This document shows positions 35,850-49,300 of a stretch of 64,000 bases of DNA, in pieces. This DNA is from Theropithecus gelada (lineage: Eukaryota; Chordata; Mammalia; Primates; Cercopithecidae): the NCBI RefSeq assembly GCF_003255815.1, contig NC_037673.1, positions 89,898,902 to 89,962,901 on the forward strand. Direction: 5' to 3'. A program made the position numbers and the translations under genes. How positions within the stretch are numbered: the stretch's first letter is position 1; every line of letters begins with the position of its first letter. The notes beneath the pieces were generated by a model. That model was not told where the DNA came from. It did not search any database and worked only from the letters and a program-made list of their open reading frames with translations.

Positions 35850-37540
35850 TTCCTTAAATAGGCTTCAAAGTCAGGCTGTAATATTTCCATCTCACGTATT
35901 CCACTATGTGAGCTAGAGAAGTAGGCAGAAGCCAGACCAGGTACCAGGATATGTTTTTCTAAGGAGTTTGGACTTAGTACTGGCAATAACGAATCATTGA
36001 AGAGTTTATGGCATGGGATTAACACTAGCAGTTTTACATCCTAGAAAAATCACTTTAGCAGTAGTGAGGGGAGCAGATTGGAAAGAGTCAGGCAGGAGGG
36101 AGGGAGATAATGAAGGCGATATTGTAGTAGACAGGTCAGAGAGGATAAGATACTGAACCAAGGTAAGAGACAGGAGATAGTAAGTAGGAGACAAATATAA
36201 AACTTGTTAAATTCATAGAACAAACAATATTCATCTCCTAATGACATGGAGTTGGTGATGGTATGAGTGGGAAGATAGAAGGAGAAAATTAAGGAAAATG
36301 AAGAAGCCTAGGATACATTTCAAGTATTTTACTTAGTTTTAGATATGTTAAGGGGGCTACAGACATCTGAAGTACATCCAAGGCATTGAATAGTAATTTG
36401 GATTTACTGATACAGCACATACAAGAGCTGTCTGGTTTGAAGACACCAATGTGGAAGTCATCAACATAATGGTATAGCCATAGCAATGGATGAATTCACA
36501 CCCCATCACCCCATCCCCCACCAAAAAAAAAAAAAAAAGGAATGTAATATGTAAAGACGATCAAAGATAAAACTCTGGAACATACCCACACTTAAAGGGC
36601 AAGGCCAGAAAAAGAAACATTCTAGCAAAACCAAGAAGGAATAATCAGAGAAGTAGGCCAAGACACGGGAGAAAGTGGTATTAGAGAAGCCAAGAGAAGA
36701 GAAAATGACCGAATCCACTGGAGTTAGCAATCGGGAGTGTATGGAGGACCCTGCCCATGTTGCTAGCTTAGCATGCTGAGGGTAGAAGTCCAATTGCAGT
36801 GCACTGAGTGAGTGGTAGGTATAAAAGTAGACAATGAATGAAAACTGTTTTGGGAGGGAAACATAATAGTAATGGAGGAACATTTTTTAATATAGGACAT
36901 GTTTGGGGGAAGGAGCCACAAGACAAGATAGAAAGAATATTTAAAAGGCCATGAGTAGGAGGTAAATGCAATTAAGAGGTCAGGTAAAAAGATTTACTCT
37001 AATTGGGAAAATAGACATATCGATCAGAGAGTAATCAAAGGATGTAGAGGTGAGTGGGGAGAATAATTATTAAGAACAGAAATGAGAAGTTAAAGTGCAT
37101 TCATGATGGTGTGGATTTTCTTAGAGAAGCACAGGAATGAGGCTATCTGCTAACAAACACATGGGGCAAGGATCAGGGGCTTGACCCAAGTGGGGAAGGA
37201 TGAAAAAAGGAGTTACCCAAGATTTGGCAAAGAGTGGAATTGTCAAAAGGTATAAAAGGAGAGGTGGGTGATATTCTCTAAAAGTGTACCAGAGTCTGGA
37301 TAGAGCCCAAGAAAGTGAGGGTATGAGGAGGACCACGCCACTGCAAGAGAGCTAGGAAAAGGAGGGTGCTGGTACAATGTGACAGGAGACGCAGCAAGTG
37401 GCCTGGAGAGAAAGGCAGTCTCAAAGGAAGAGAGAGACTCAAAGACTCAGAGAAAAGGATGGGTGATGAGAGAGCAGGAGGGACTGGAGAATGTGGACAA
37501 AGATACTACATATCTTTGTAGTCTTTTTCATAGCCTATGC
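35850..37540 (-). mobile_element. L2 LINE with readable RT fossil, minus strand
   Basis: About 1.7 kb of purine-rich plus strand, i.e. L2 in reverse. Minus-strand frame 36883-36506 includes LGFSNTTFSRVLAYFSDYSF followed by PLSVGMFQSFIFDRLYI, which lines up with the L2 reverse-transcriptase stretch where 'D-T-x-L-S-W' is followed by 'GVPQGSVLGPLLF'. Stops and indels break the rest. One of the longer L2 copies in the window. Confidence 0.75.
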
Positions 37541-37639
37541 CTACTTTCCCTCACACTTCCTTGATCTCTTTGCATAAAATCCCTATTTGTCTAGTTGTCT
37601 GAGGGTTACCTCATTTCTCTAAGAATGAATACCTTATCT

Positions 37640-37850
37640 AGATGACTTCTCTATCATGTTCAGGTAGCTCCATAGATTGCTCTACCTCTGAAGCTTCTCT
37701 ACTAAGTCTTCTCTGACTACCCTTTCACAACCTTATCCCCTCTCTATGCTCTAATTTTGGTTTGTTTCTTTATAGGATTTAACTCTACCTCCAATCCCTT
37801 TGCATTTACTTTTTTATCTGCTCCATACCCTAAGGGTAAGGTCATCAAAG
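37640..37850 (+). repeat. L2 3' remnant, plus strand
   Basis: 'gaagcttctctactaagtcttctctgactaccctttcacaaccttatccc' is typical of the L2 3' region. Confidence 0.6.
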
Positions 37851-37879
37851 GTTATATAGAGGTAGTGTATGGGCACATG

Positions 37880-38105
37880 CAGGAATCGGAGCCAGAGAGC
37901 CTGGGCTTATATCCTGAATATGCTTTTATTAACAGGCAATGCTGGTGGTAGTATATTTAGCCTTAGTTTTCTCATTTGTAAAATGGGGATTAAAATAGTA
38001 AATACCCTCAGAGTCAGTGTGAACATAAAGTAGAATAATGTATTTAAAGCATTTAGGAAAGTGCCTTGTACACAATAAGTGCTCAATATAAGTAAGTTAT
38101 CATTA
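37880..38105 (+). repeat. MIR SINE
   Basis: 'gagagcctgggcttatatcctg', 'cttagttttctcatttgtaaaatggggatt' and 'aagtgccttgtacacaataagtgctcaata' give a nearly complete MIR. Confidence 0.85.
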
Positions 38106-38109
38106 CAAG

Positions 38110-40090
38110 ATAACAATCGGTAGAAATTGTCCTTAAAAAAGTCTATGGCCATTTCAAAACTGACATGAAATTTCTGATAGTCTAAGTGGTTGCCTAGCTG
38201 CAGTTTTATTCTCACAACTAGACAAAATAAAGGAGGATCTAAAAATAATGGCATGGTTATTTAGTACATAAATTTCTTAGATGACAAACCATTGGCAATA
38301 TGGTATTTATCTGAGCATTTCTGCCAGTACCTAAACTCTTTCACTCCACTGACAGTTTCTCAGTCATACTGGTTATAGTAAGGTTATTTGGCTATAAGAA
38401 ATATTATGGCAGATGTTTATGGTCTCAAAGGGAGTGAGATCTGTATGAGCATTTAATTCCACAGCAAGATCCCAAATTAGTTTCATTATTCTAGAGAGTA
38501 TAACAGGGTGAAAATTGGCCCACAAGCCTCAATGGGAGAATGAAATTATGAGCTAGCTATTAGATAACCTCTAATGATGTTTTGGTATACAGTTAAAAGA
38601 AAGGATGCTCTAAATAATTCATAGTGGAGAGTAAAATACAATTGTATGAGCCATAGAATTATATTTTTCACAAGACATAAGAGAATTTTGATACAGCAAA
38701 TTTAAATACTTTCTTAAAAATAAATGTCATAAGTTTGAAGCAGGTACATTTCTTCACATTCCCAAATGACACACTGTAAAGATGACTTTACTTAAAGGCA
38801 AAAGAGTGATTTTGGGAAAATTCCTTGCCTTTGCCCTTCCTCCCACCCCAACTAGCCATGCCCTTTCCTTGCCTTAGCATTATACTGCCTCTTTGCTGAC
38901 CACACCAGCACTCTGTCCTAGATTCACTCTCTCTGGGTTCTCTGATCTACACCTATGTTGCCAGAATTCCTTTTTTCTTTAACAAAACTGATCAGGTCTT
39001 TGGGTTTATTTAGCCAGATGCTGAAAGGAGATAAAAACCAATGCACATCAAAAGTGAGAAGAACTGATGAGCTAAAAAGAGTTAGCTGGGTTTTATGCTT
39101 CTCTTGTGTCATGTTGTTTTGGCTGCCCCCGCAGGAGAAACAGGTCTCATAATATGATGTTAATGGAATAAACCTCCATGACTGAATTAAGGTAGCCCAA
39201 GGATGTAAGCTCTATGCGAGTGGAGGGTCAGGTTAGATTTCTTGAGTCATCTGTGCCTGCCATGGTGCCTGGGCCACTGGAGGCGTGCAATAAATCATAC
39301 CAAGAGAAGACCACAACCTTAGACAAGGCAGAATTAATGTGAAACTGAATAACTAAGATAGCCCTGGAAAGCTCGAGATAACTGAGGACATGTGAACCTT
39401 TCTGATGGCCCTAGAATCACAGACAACTACCTATGAATACTGAATTCAAGATTTTAAACAGAATTCTAAGTCGCTGCTTCGCTTTCAAAAACCGGCATTA
39501 TACCCGAGACTATAAGTTGTTGCCTAAATGTCATTAAGTGACATTTAAGTGCCTTGAATTTCTCATGATGAAAATAACTCTTTGAGGTTAGCAAATGACA
39601 ACTGGAGGTTAGAGAATAACTGGCCCATAGTAGATACATGGTAAATACATGGCAAAAGAAAGAAAGAATGAATAAAAGGTATTACCAGACCTTGCTTAGT
39701 TAAAAGGAGGATGAGTTTTAAGGGCCATCTGTGAAGAACAATTGTGGGTGGTAGACAGCCAACGGGCAGGTTGAGGACAGAGGTGGAGAGAAAGAAAGAC
39801 TGGACCTCGGGGTACACCAGGAGTCAGCCAGTCGAATATTCTGGGAGCAGCCCTCTCTAAATTTAATGACTGGCTCTTTTGGAGTATTTTAACCTTATTA
39901 GGATGACACATAAAGCTGTTTAATTTTGTGTTTTTTTAAAAATGAGATTTCCCTTTTAAAATAATGTTTACAGGAAGGTGGATAAAGGGAGTCATTGAAC
40001 CTAAACAAAATGACTAAGACAAGAAACTTCACTTTCTGGAAAATTTTGCATTCTGCCAGATACCTTTTAAAAAAAAAATCATTTTAAGTA
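38110..40090. other. Intronic DNA, few faint repeats
   Basis: An L2-like tail at about 39240-39300 ('ctgcctgccatggtgcctgggcc'-like, then 'tgcaataaatc'). The remainder is unassigned. No exon was recognised. Confidence 0.4.
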
Positions 40091-40124
40091 TGTTTAAATT
40101 TCCATTCAGTCTATATTCATTTTC

Positions 40125-40800
40125 ATAACTTTATTGAGATGTATAATTCATATACCATAAGATTTACCCATTTAAAGTATATAGATGGTTTATACTATAT
40201 ATATACTATATAGATGGTTATACTATGCAGCTGCATAACCTTCATCAGTATCTAATTTTAGAATATTTTATTCCCAAATGAAACTCTGTATCCATTAGCA
40301 GTTACTCCCCATTCCCTCCTCCCCTCACCTTCTGGTAACCACTGATCTACTCTCTGTCTCTACGGATAAGCCTATTCTGGACATTTCTAATAAATAGAAT
40401 CAAACAATATGTGGGCTCTTGTGTCTGGCTGTTTTCACTTAGCATGTTTTTGAGGTTCATCCCTGTGGCAGCACATATTAGCACTTTATTCCTCTTTATT
40501 GCGGAATAATATTCCACTGTATGGATATGTATGTATCCATTCACTAGTTGATGGACATTTGGCTGCTTTCTCATTGTGTTATTTTGAAAAATTCTGCTAC
40601 ATAAATTTTTGTACGGACATAACATTTTGAACACTCCTACACAAATTTTTGTGTGGACATAATACTTTCATTGTTGGGCCATATGACCATATGCTCAACA
40701 TTTCACATAAGCATATTCTATGCTTAACTTGAGGACCTGCCTATTTTCCAAGGTGTGCCAGTCATTCCTGAGGTAAGAAAAGCAAAGGCCTATTTTATTT
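40125..40800 (-). mobile_element. Old L1 (L1M-type) 3' part, minus strand
   Basis: 'ctttattgagatgtataattcatataccataagatttaccc', 'ttctggtaaccactgatctactctctgtctc' and 'gttgatggacatttggctgctttc' are L1M reverse landmarks. Minus-strand reading includes NGYIHIHTVEYYSAIKRNKV. A local duplication of 'atatagatggt' sits at 40179-40220. Confidence 0.85.
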
Positions 40801-43714
40801 TCTGAGAGACAGTGAAATAGTTTCTTTTTAAACAAAGGGTAAGGCCATAACCTCGAAAGCCCTAACATTAGTTTGAAACAGAACTATAGACAGAGCATTG
40901 GAATTTGGTGACTAAAAAAGCCTTATGAGTGACAACAAATGGACCCCAAGATGAGGCTGCTATTCCTTGGCTTAGTGATCTACCTTTGGGTATATTTCTG
41001 ATGACCCTATCTTTTGCATGACTTGTTGGCAGTTGTATTGAAATCCCACACTTCCATCTTATTAAATGTTGAAATAGCCAGCTTTCAAAAAGTTTCTACT
41101 ATTAGGAGTTTTGGTATAACACATCAAAACATTTGGATAAATATAGACATAGACATTAGATATACATATGAAATTCATTATCTAATTCTACCTTTTATTA
41201 TAGATTTAGGGAGGACAATATTATTTTAATTTAAAATAAAAAATATCATCATCTTTTCTTAAATTACTTGTGGCAGATATTAAATCTGGTTCATTGTTGC
41301 ATCCCTTATCTTTAATCATAGGGGCTAGAGAGGCAACAACATTTGTCGAATTGAAACTGAATTGCATTTACCCAAAAATTCTAGTAATTAATTTTTAACC
41401 TGCTACACATGAACTAAAACTAAAGTCTATGCATCCAAAATGCAACATATGAAATCACTGGGTGGGGATGTGTATGAACATGTATGTGAATATGCTTCGG
41501 AACCTGCAGTTTAACTACCTTTATGAAAGAAATATAAGTGATAAGCACTTTGGAAAATACATGGTGAATATTTTCTGTTTCAGCATGTTCCTTTCCCTGG
41601 AGAACAAAGCTGAAGTGCTCCTTTTACAACATTCTAACAGAAATCTATAAAGGCGAGTTAAAAAAGAACACATATTTTTGCAAACAGGTTTCCTTCTTCC
41701 TGAAAAGACTTTAAAATCATGTATTCCTGTCCAGGGATTTTGTGGTCCTACGCTAAGTTCAGAAAGGAAAACACATTCAGTTCATCTGTCAGAACTACTT
41801 GAAATAAAGGCAGTCATCTTCTAAAAGGGCATATCACGTAGAGTGACAAATGTCAGGTACCGTTTATAAAAATTCAATACTATTAACATCTGATTGCTAC
41901 TTTTCACCAATTCCTCAAAGAATGTGGTTTAATTTTTTAATGTGAGATTCACAATTTTTTCTAATATGCTAATAGTATGATGGATTCCTATCTTGGATGT
42001 GTAAAAAAGCCCAATAAGTCTATAGAGTTCTTGCAACACACAAATATATTTTTCCCTAATTGGCAAAGAACATGCTGCCCTGTAGATTTCATCTGTCAAT
42101 ACAAAACAAAGTATATTTCAAAGATTAGATATGTAGTCTAGGAAAACAATCATGACATTTAAGTAAACATAAATGGATAAAACTTTTGAAATTTTTTGAA
42201 CTGAGAAATATTTTAAAAGAATTAAAGTATATCTAGATTTTTGTTCATGCTTCAAAGCAATATAGCTATCTATGTTTTATATTAAGAAAAACCAGAGGCA
42301 GTGCTTAGCGTAAAATGTTCTGTAATCCTGGTTGAAATTAGCAATTTAAATTTGCTGAATGAGGTTACAGTGCAATATCTAATGCACAAATCATAGAGAT
42401 TTGAGTACTTGCATAGTTGTTAAAAATGTATCAAAAAGCCATAGGTTAACAATAATGAATGTATGTTACATTATTATTAAAATATGCAATCTTTGGTAAT
42501 AATTTATTTGTTTTACAAATGCATTGGGGGGCTAAAATTTATCAATTCATCTGTGACAAAGCATGAAATTCAATATTGCTCACCATGACCAATCCATGAA
42601 ATTTGTCAACTTTGTTCCCGATTTTCACAGGGCCTTCCTCTTAGATGAAATGACCCATTGAACTGAGAGCATAGCAATTTTTTCATCTATGGTAAATCAG
42701 TTTAGTTTCCTAGGATTTATTATGGGCTTCAGACTTGAGCTTTTTATGATTATGAACCATTATGTACATAATATCAACCGTATGGTGATTTATCTCACTG
42801 TTTCTTCCCCTTTCTGAAAGAATTCTCCATTTCTAAAAGTAGTTCTCAACGTGTGTTGCTAGAAGGAACACTCTGGAAACAATGGGTTTATTGAAAGTCA
42901 GAGTAGGCGAAGCCGAAATAAAAGCTGTTAATTCTTTTAGAATATCTAATACAAATGTGTCAAAATTTATTAAAAATTAAGATTTGTATATCGCTTTTAC
43001 CAGAATGTTATGCAAAGAAACACTTGACCTGATTTATCCTTAGAAATAGACATGTGAAATTTTTACTACCCATGAAGATATAATTATTTGGTTAAAAAAT
43101 AAAAGTGACAATTTTGGAGGAGGATATAAACAAAATGGTATTAATGTTTTATGATAAGACATATTCTAACCTCCTCTATAACATTACAGATTTGAATTGC
43201 ATTAACCAGAAATCAAAGTAATTCCACATTTCTAGATTTTTCTAAATCTTATTTGTTGAGCTAAGTAAAATATTTCCACATTTTAAAAATGTAATTATTA
43301 TTTCTATTTCCATTTGCCATTGCTAGCTGAGGTATATCTCAAATATAGTTTTCTTTTTCATAAAGTATCAAAAAATCACTGTGATAATCAGGCCATCAAT
43401 ATAATTTGATCATTTAAACAACCCAAATAGTGAAGCTAAAAATGTTCCTGATTATATTAGAGCTTTATCAGCTGAATGGGGTTGACCAATAGAGACATAA
43501 CACATTTTCGGGCACTGAATTGCATTGAGAATTATGAAACTCTATTGGTTGGTGTTAGTTTTATAAAATGGCCCAGTTCACAGTATCAAAAATGCACTTC
43601 AAAAGATTTCTACTTGTAACTTCACATAATTCAATAAGTGTTATGGAAATAACTTGTTAATCACATTATTATATATAACATAATAGCTAAAAGGAAAATA
43701 CATTTGATACTTAC
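40801..43714. other. Intron without recognisable SINE/LINE
   Basis: Nearly 3 kb between the old L1 and exon 43715-43897 with no Alu, L1, MIR or LTR that I can recognise. AT-rich with short A/T runs. It could hold regulatory DNA, but I see no defined element. Confidence 0.5.
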
Positions 43715-43897
43715 TTATACAATTCTGTTAATGGTGAAGTCAAAATGACTAATGTTGTAAACAGATTATTACAATGGGTATGAATTTTAAAAATTTTATC
43801 ATCTGTATGCTGATGAGGATTCAAAAGTTTCTGTACAGATGTACAAATGGACCATAACATGTTCTCAGTGCATATCAAAATGGTTGTGACATCAAGT
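43715..43897 (-). CDS. KIAA0825: KIAA0825 coding exon 7 of window
   Basis: 183-bp exon, phase 2 to 2. It has a textbook acceptor (ttttctcttctttctttccaacag, above 43897) and a strong donor TATAA|GTAAGTATC (43706-43714). It reads LDVTTILICTENMLWSICTS, then VQKLLNPHQHTDDKIFKI, HTHCNNLFTTLVILTSPLTE and LYK, the last codon AA|G being completed by the next exon. The His/Cys residues are scattered and do not form a recognisable metal site. It lies in a roughly 9-kb stretch free of recognised SINEs and LINEs. Confidence 0.92.
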
Positions 43898-46186
43898 CTG
43901 TTGGAAAGAAAGAAGAGAAAATCATGTTAAACAAAATAATGTTTCTGCTTGGTAGGCACTTTAATTCATATCTCTTGTACTAAGCATATGTAAGAATAGA
44001 AGAATTCAGTTAGATACCAGAGCTTCAGAGATCTAAACCAAATAGAAAGTATCAAAGATAGATACTCTTTGAATTTCTAGGTGTTAGATGACCCACAATA
44101 CCATTATCTTTAGGGATGGTAAGCTCTGTAATAGCGTTTTAGGAGTGCTTTTAAAAAATGTTTATTTTACATTATTAGGATTCTGTTCAAGAAACTCAAG
44201 AGATCATCCCGGAAATTACACTGAGTCAAAGAGAAGCTAGATGAAAAGAAAAATTTGCTATTTTCCATATGTATGTATGATAGGTTAAAATTTCATGGCA
44301 GAACAATTCTCCTCACTCATGAGCAAACTGTCAAAAAAAAGTTACAAGATTGATAGCACGTTCTCCCAGCAAGTGGGAGATAAGAAGAAATGACAAACGA
44401 AGCTCAAATCGAGAAGCCTATAGTTTCGGAAATGTTTAATATTAAATAAATTTGTGGAAAATATGCTGTATTATTTATCTTATTCATAGACTTATTTCTT
44501 TGTTTCCATCTTTCTTGAGTTTTAATAAGGACCCAAAGATCTCTTTAATTATTATTTTGGCACATAACTAAATTGAACAGACCTAAGTTAGTTTCCTTTT
44601 TTTGGTTGTTTTGTTTTAAATTCAGGGTTGAAGAAACAGAAGATGAAAATTTTGAAGTGATAAGAAAAATACAACTTTGAGGATCTTTTAAAATGACATT
44701 TTGGCTTCAAATTTATTATATAATAAATATTACATATTAATAATATATGACATATATGTAAATCATATATATGGCTTAGTTATGTGACATTTGAAGGCTA
44801 CTGGAATATTAAAAGAATCAATAATAGCCTTTATAAAGGTTTAATTTTAGTTTGTATATGCTTTTTCTAATTGCTAGATAAACAATTTCTAATCCAATAT
44901 ATATGTAGAAACACACATACACAATCTGATTTCTATAATAATGGTGGTTTAGGAGTAGCCAGTCAAATAAAAATATTTATATATTTTACTTACAAAAACT
45001 AGAAGCAATAATTCTAACATTGCATGGCATTTTTATGCAACCACCCAGAAAATAAAAACCAAAAGTCTCTATTCTACAGTTAATTAATTAAATATACTAC
45101 CCATTTCTACTTATTTCATGAGCTAACAGTAAAGCTGATTTCACATAATGACTTGCCATTTCATAATCAAAAGTGATTTATGCTATATAAGGAAAAGAAC
45201 GAAGGTATTCTTTGCTTTCAAAAGGAATTTTCCATCTATTCTTAGTTCAATTTTTTAAAAAAGTCTAGTCAGTAATTCAAAACAGCTTGTGCAAAATACC
45301 ATATTTATGAAACACTGCAGCAGGACCTAAATGCCCTTCAAATTGCAGCACGCTTTACAAGAACATGATCAGGAAATGATTCCTCCTGCCAAAAAAAAAA
45401 AAAAGACTCTCATGTCCGTAGGTTCCTCCTAAAATACATCTGAAAAAAGATTATTCTGCCTAAAAGGTCTGAATCACATTATACAGAATATTTACAAAAC
45501 AAAAGCCTTTTCTTCATATACATACAAGACCATTGTAGTGATGTAAGCGCAATTCATACATTCATTGCCTAGAGAACTCATAGAATTGTACTATAATTCA
45601 GTCTTATTTAATACTCAGTGACTGTTGCTCCTCATTTTCTGTGATTTCACATTTTGTTGAACTGGCTGTTAGTAACAAATAGTGAAAATAAAAGGAAAAA
45701 ATAATTAGAATATATTAGGAAGAAAATAATTAGGTTTTCTTAATGAAGATAAGCTTCTATATTTAAAGGGTTAACAAAAAACAACTAAAATGCCCTGGTT
45801 GCCTAGAAGTTCAAAATCAAATGTGTCAAACTGACTGCTCCATCACAGCATGGATGCTTTGGTATCAATTTCAGGGCCTTAATTTTCTATTTTTATCTTA
45901 TTAACATTTGTGTATCTATATCCTCGATTATAAGACACCTTGAATCATTTTTTTAGAAACAAGTGGATTCTATAGACAATTTTAAGGAATAAAAAGAACA
46001 AATTTATTTCGATTCAGGTTTCATATTTCCACCTAAATAACTCAGGAGAATAGAATATGATTTCTTTTCAGATGTTAGAAACATGTTAAATATATAAGGA
46101 GTATGTCATGAGATTCAGAATTCTGCTTTATACCCAACTAATGAAAAGTTTTCTTGAAAAGCAATGTTTTTCAGAACTTCAGTTAC
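43898..46186. other. KIAA0825 intron, repeat-poor
   Basis: AT-rich, with a palindromic AT patch around 44715-44775 and a poly(A) stretch at 45391-45404. No named repeat. Confidence 0.5.
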
Positions 46187-46377
46187 CTTAACTGTGGAGT
46201 TCTTTTGCGGCTGGGGTGGGCCCGAGTGTATCTGGAGGCCAGTAGACCCAAAGATTTCTCCAGCACTTCTGCTAGAATCTCCTGGGCTAACTTAGGAGGC
46301 AGAATGGTCCAGACATCGTAACGAAGAGCCCAGCAGAAATAATGCCACATCTGGATCGAGAAGGAACATCTTTCACC
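46187..46377 (-). CDS. KIAA0825: KIAA0825 coding exon 6 of window
   Basis: 191-bp exon, phase 0 to 2. Donor GTTAAG|GTAACTG (46180-46186). The acceptor is weak: the 20 bases before AG (ttaacgtttggtggctttgctag) hold few consecutive pyrimidines. It reads GERCSFSIQMWHYFCWALRY, then DVWTILPPKLAQEILAEVLE, KSLGLLASRYTRAHP and SRKRTPQL. The aromatic- and Cys-rich start followed by an amphipathic helix is the most distinctive part of the protein here. The basic SRKR run near the end could be a cleavage or localisation signal, but nothing else supports that. Confidence 0.9.
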
Positions 46378-49300
46378 CTAGCAAAGCCACCAAACGTTAA
46401 ACCATAGAATTACATCTTCTAAAATGTCAGTTTGCTTCCTATGAACCTAATTAGTTCAGGCTGAAAGGAAATAGCTAAAGAGTTTGACACACTAGAAGAC
46501 CAACAAAGATTTTTGATAAGATGTAAAACATCCTTATTGACAAAGGAACAGATGTTTTATTTCAATTATGAGACTAGACATTCTAGTGCAAATCCAGATC
46601 ACAAACATTTAGCCTAGCATAGCCTTGATTTACCTATACCTAGCCTAGGGTTTAAAATTTATTTTTAAACAACTAGCTTTGTAGTTGAACCATGGTAGCT
46701 TGTTTAAGATAGTGGACTGATTCTTCTAAAATTAAAATCTATTTGAATCATTTCAGTAGGTATATTTTTCTGAGCCTATTAGTATCATTGAGGTAATTTT
46801 ATAAATGTTTCAGATTTCACATTATAATGAAGTGACAGGAGTAAAAATAAACTTGCATACTGCATTCTTAGGAACATTCTTGAAACCAAGGGGAATGGGT
46901 AGCTATCGAAGATCATTACATTAGGCTATTTTGCCTATGGTATTTAAATAACAATACTAGAAGCAGATATCACAATAGTCTGAGTTTACAAGATTTTTTA
47001 AAGCCTAGGCACATATTATCATCATTTCTTAGTATTTTTATGGCACCTTGTACTTTTAAAGAGTCATATTTTCATTCCTTTCCACCCCTGTACAGATCTC
47101 TTCTGTGTGCCAAATTTTCTGACTGCAGAGGAAGAACTAACAATGGCCAAGGCCAAGGGGAACAGGCAGAAAGAAGAGGGTGGCCTCAAGTGATTTGCAA
47201 GCATTAATCAGGTAACACGTACTCTCAGGGAGGTATGCCAGTAGTTTCACCCCATTTTCTTTAAATCAGATCAAATGATTATTTGAAATAGGAAGATTAG
47301 AACGCATTCTTCAAGCATTATCTTGATTATGTTAATATATCAGAAGTTAAACTAGTAAAATTTCCTATTATATTCCAAGTGATTATCTTTTACTTAAAAT
47401 TTCTGCTTTGCCCACTATCTGTATTTGTCAGGCAAATGTCATGTAAAAAAAAAAAAAAAAATCTGCTGTTCTCTTATACCAAAAGTGATCATTTCTTATG
47501 CAGACACTCCCATTAGTATTTTCTTTATGTATTACTCTTCTGGTAGTTTCTTTGATTACTAATATCTTCTGCAGCCATCGAAACAATAACAATTTATAGT
47601 CATTATCTACTGACTTTCAAATGGCATTTGTAAATGAGTAGAATTTGTATTCTTTGGGTAAGAAACTTGGGCATTAAAATGTCAGAGTCGAGCTCAAACT
47701 GGAGGGGACTTTGGCCACTGGCTTCTGATTTCCTAATAAGGTGTGCATCTAAACTTTTTAAGAAAAAAGAAATTACAAAATTAATGATGAAGCAGCAAAA
47801 TTATAGTTTGTTATGCTTTCTTTGTTGTGTGTTTCAATGAATACTTTTTAAACTAAGAAAGGAGTTTGAGTGCCTGATTCTCTTATACCTTTTGTGTTGC
47901 ATGTAAATTTAAGCAAAACTGACTCCAGTTGATAGTGACTAGCATGAATGATTTACACTAACTTTGCCTACGGAAATGGGTGAGTTCTTACTACAACATG
48001 ATCAAAATGATTTCTCATATTCTTCAAAATATGAAAAACCAATTTCTTCAATAGCTACCCTTTAGAGATAAATTAGAAAATAAAAGTAACTTTAGGCACA
48101 CAGATTTCTTCTCTTAAAAGTAAAAAAATACTCATTTTAAGACTTTTTAAATTATAAACTTCATGTTTACTTTAAAATATTTCAAATAGGTCTTTGTTCT
48201 AACAATTCTTTTTAAATTCATACAACTTCAATGTACGCAAGGGTTTTCATTAAACTAAATGTGATTCATTTATTTTTCTGACCTGTTTCCTTATTTGTTG
48301 TCATTTCAAAAGTATTCTGCTAGTAAACATCTGTTATTTTTGCAGACCCCCTGTAATGTAAACACATGTGAGCTTTTATTTAGATTATATATCAGGAAAC
48401 AAGCAGCTGGGCTTTATTATAGAAGCCACTCAATATTATCTTTGAACAGACAATTCTTTATTCTTTGACTATTGGAAAACACAAGTTCCTAAAACTGAAC
48501 AGATGTCAACTACCCTAAAAGCTTAATTTTAAACATGTAATCTGAACACCCACTGTGCCATCGTGACCAGCACCTCATCAGAGAGATACAGAACTCTGAC
48601 TCTCTCAAGCTGACAGTTTAGAAAATGGAAATAACGTATCTAGATCTCACTTGCTATCACAAAACATGAGCAAATATTGCTGCATATCTTGTAAATTATT
48701 TTACTATTTCTTTACTATGCTCTGCACATGGCGATAGGTTCCCTTGAGATCTCTATCCTACCCTTCACCCCCAGTCAGGCAGATATCATCTTTTTCCCTC
48801 TCAAAGCAGGCCTGCCAAAAACATACCAATTCTGTTTCACAAATCAGTTGGAATAATGGGGAGAGCAGAAGAAAGGGGTGCAGTAAGCAAGATAAAACCA
48901 TGTCAGATACGCCAGTTGTCAAAACAGTTTAAAATCAGTGCTATTTTTAGAAGGTTCTTATTTTTGATACATTAAAAAAAGTATCACTTTATTTTTCTGA
49001 GAATAAATAACCACCACTAACTCTGCAATTAAATTGTAACTACTGACCATGTAAGTATATGGAAGCTACAGTACCATGTAATCACAGGGTAACTATCTCG
49101 TTATTTCTGTCTTTGAAGCTAAAGCCTTGTCATAAGATCTAAGAGCTGCATGTTACATGGTAATTTGTTGGTTTTTAAAATACTTGGTAACTTCAATAAC
49201 AGGTCCTCAATGCATCCACTTATTACACTGTACGACTCTTCTAGCTCCCAATTTGCATAAGAGGAAACATAATACCCCTATGTTGAACATATAGTGAGAT

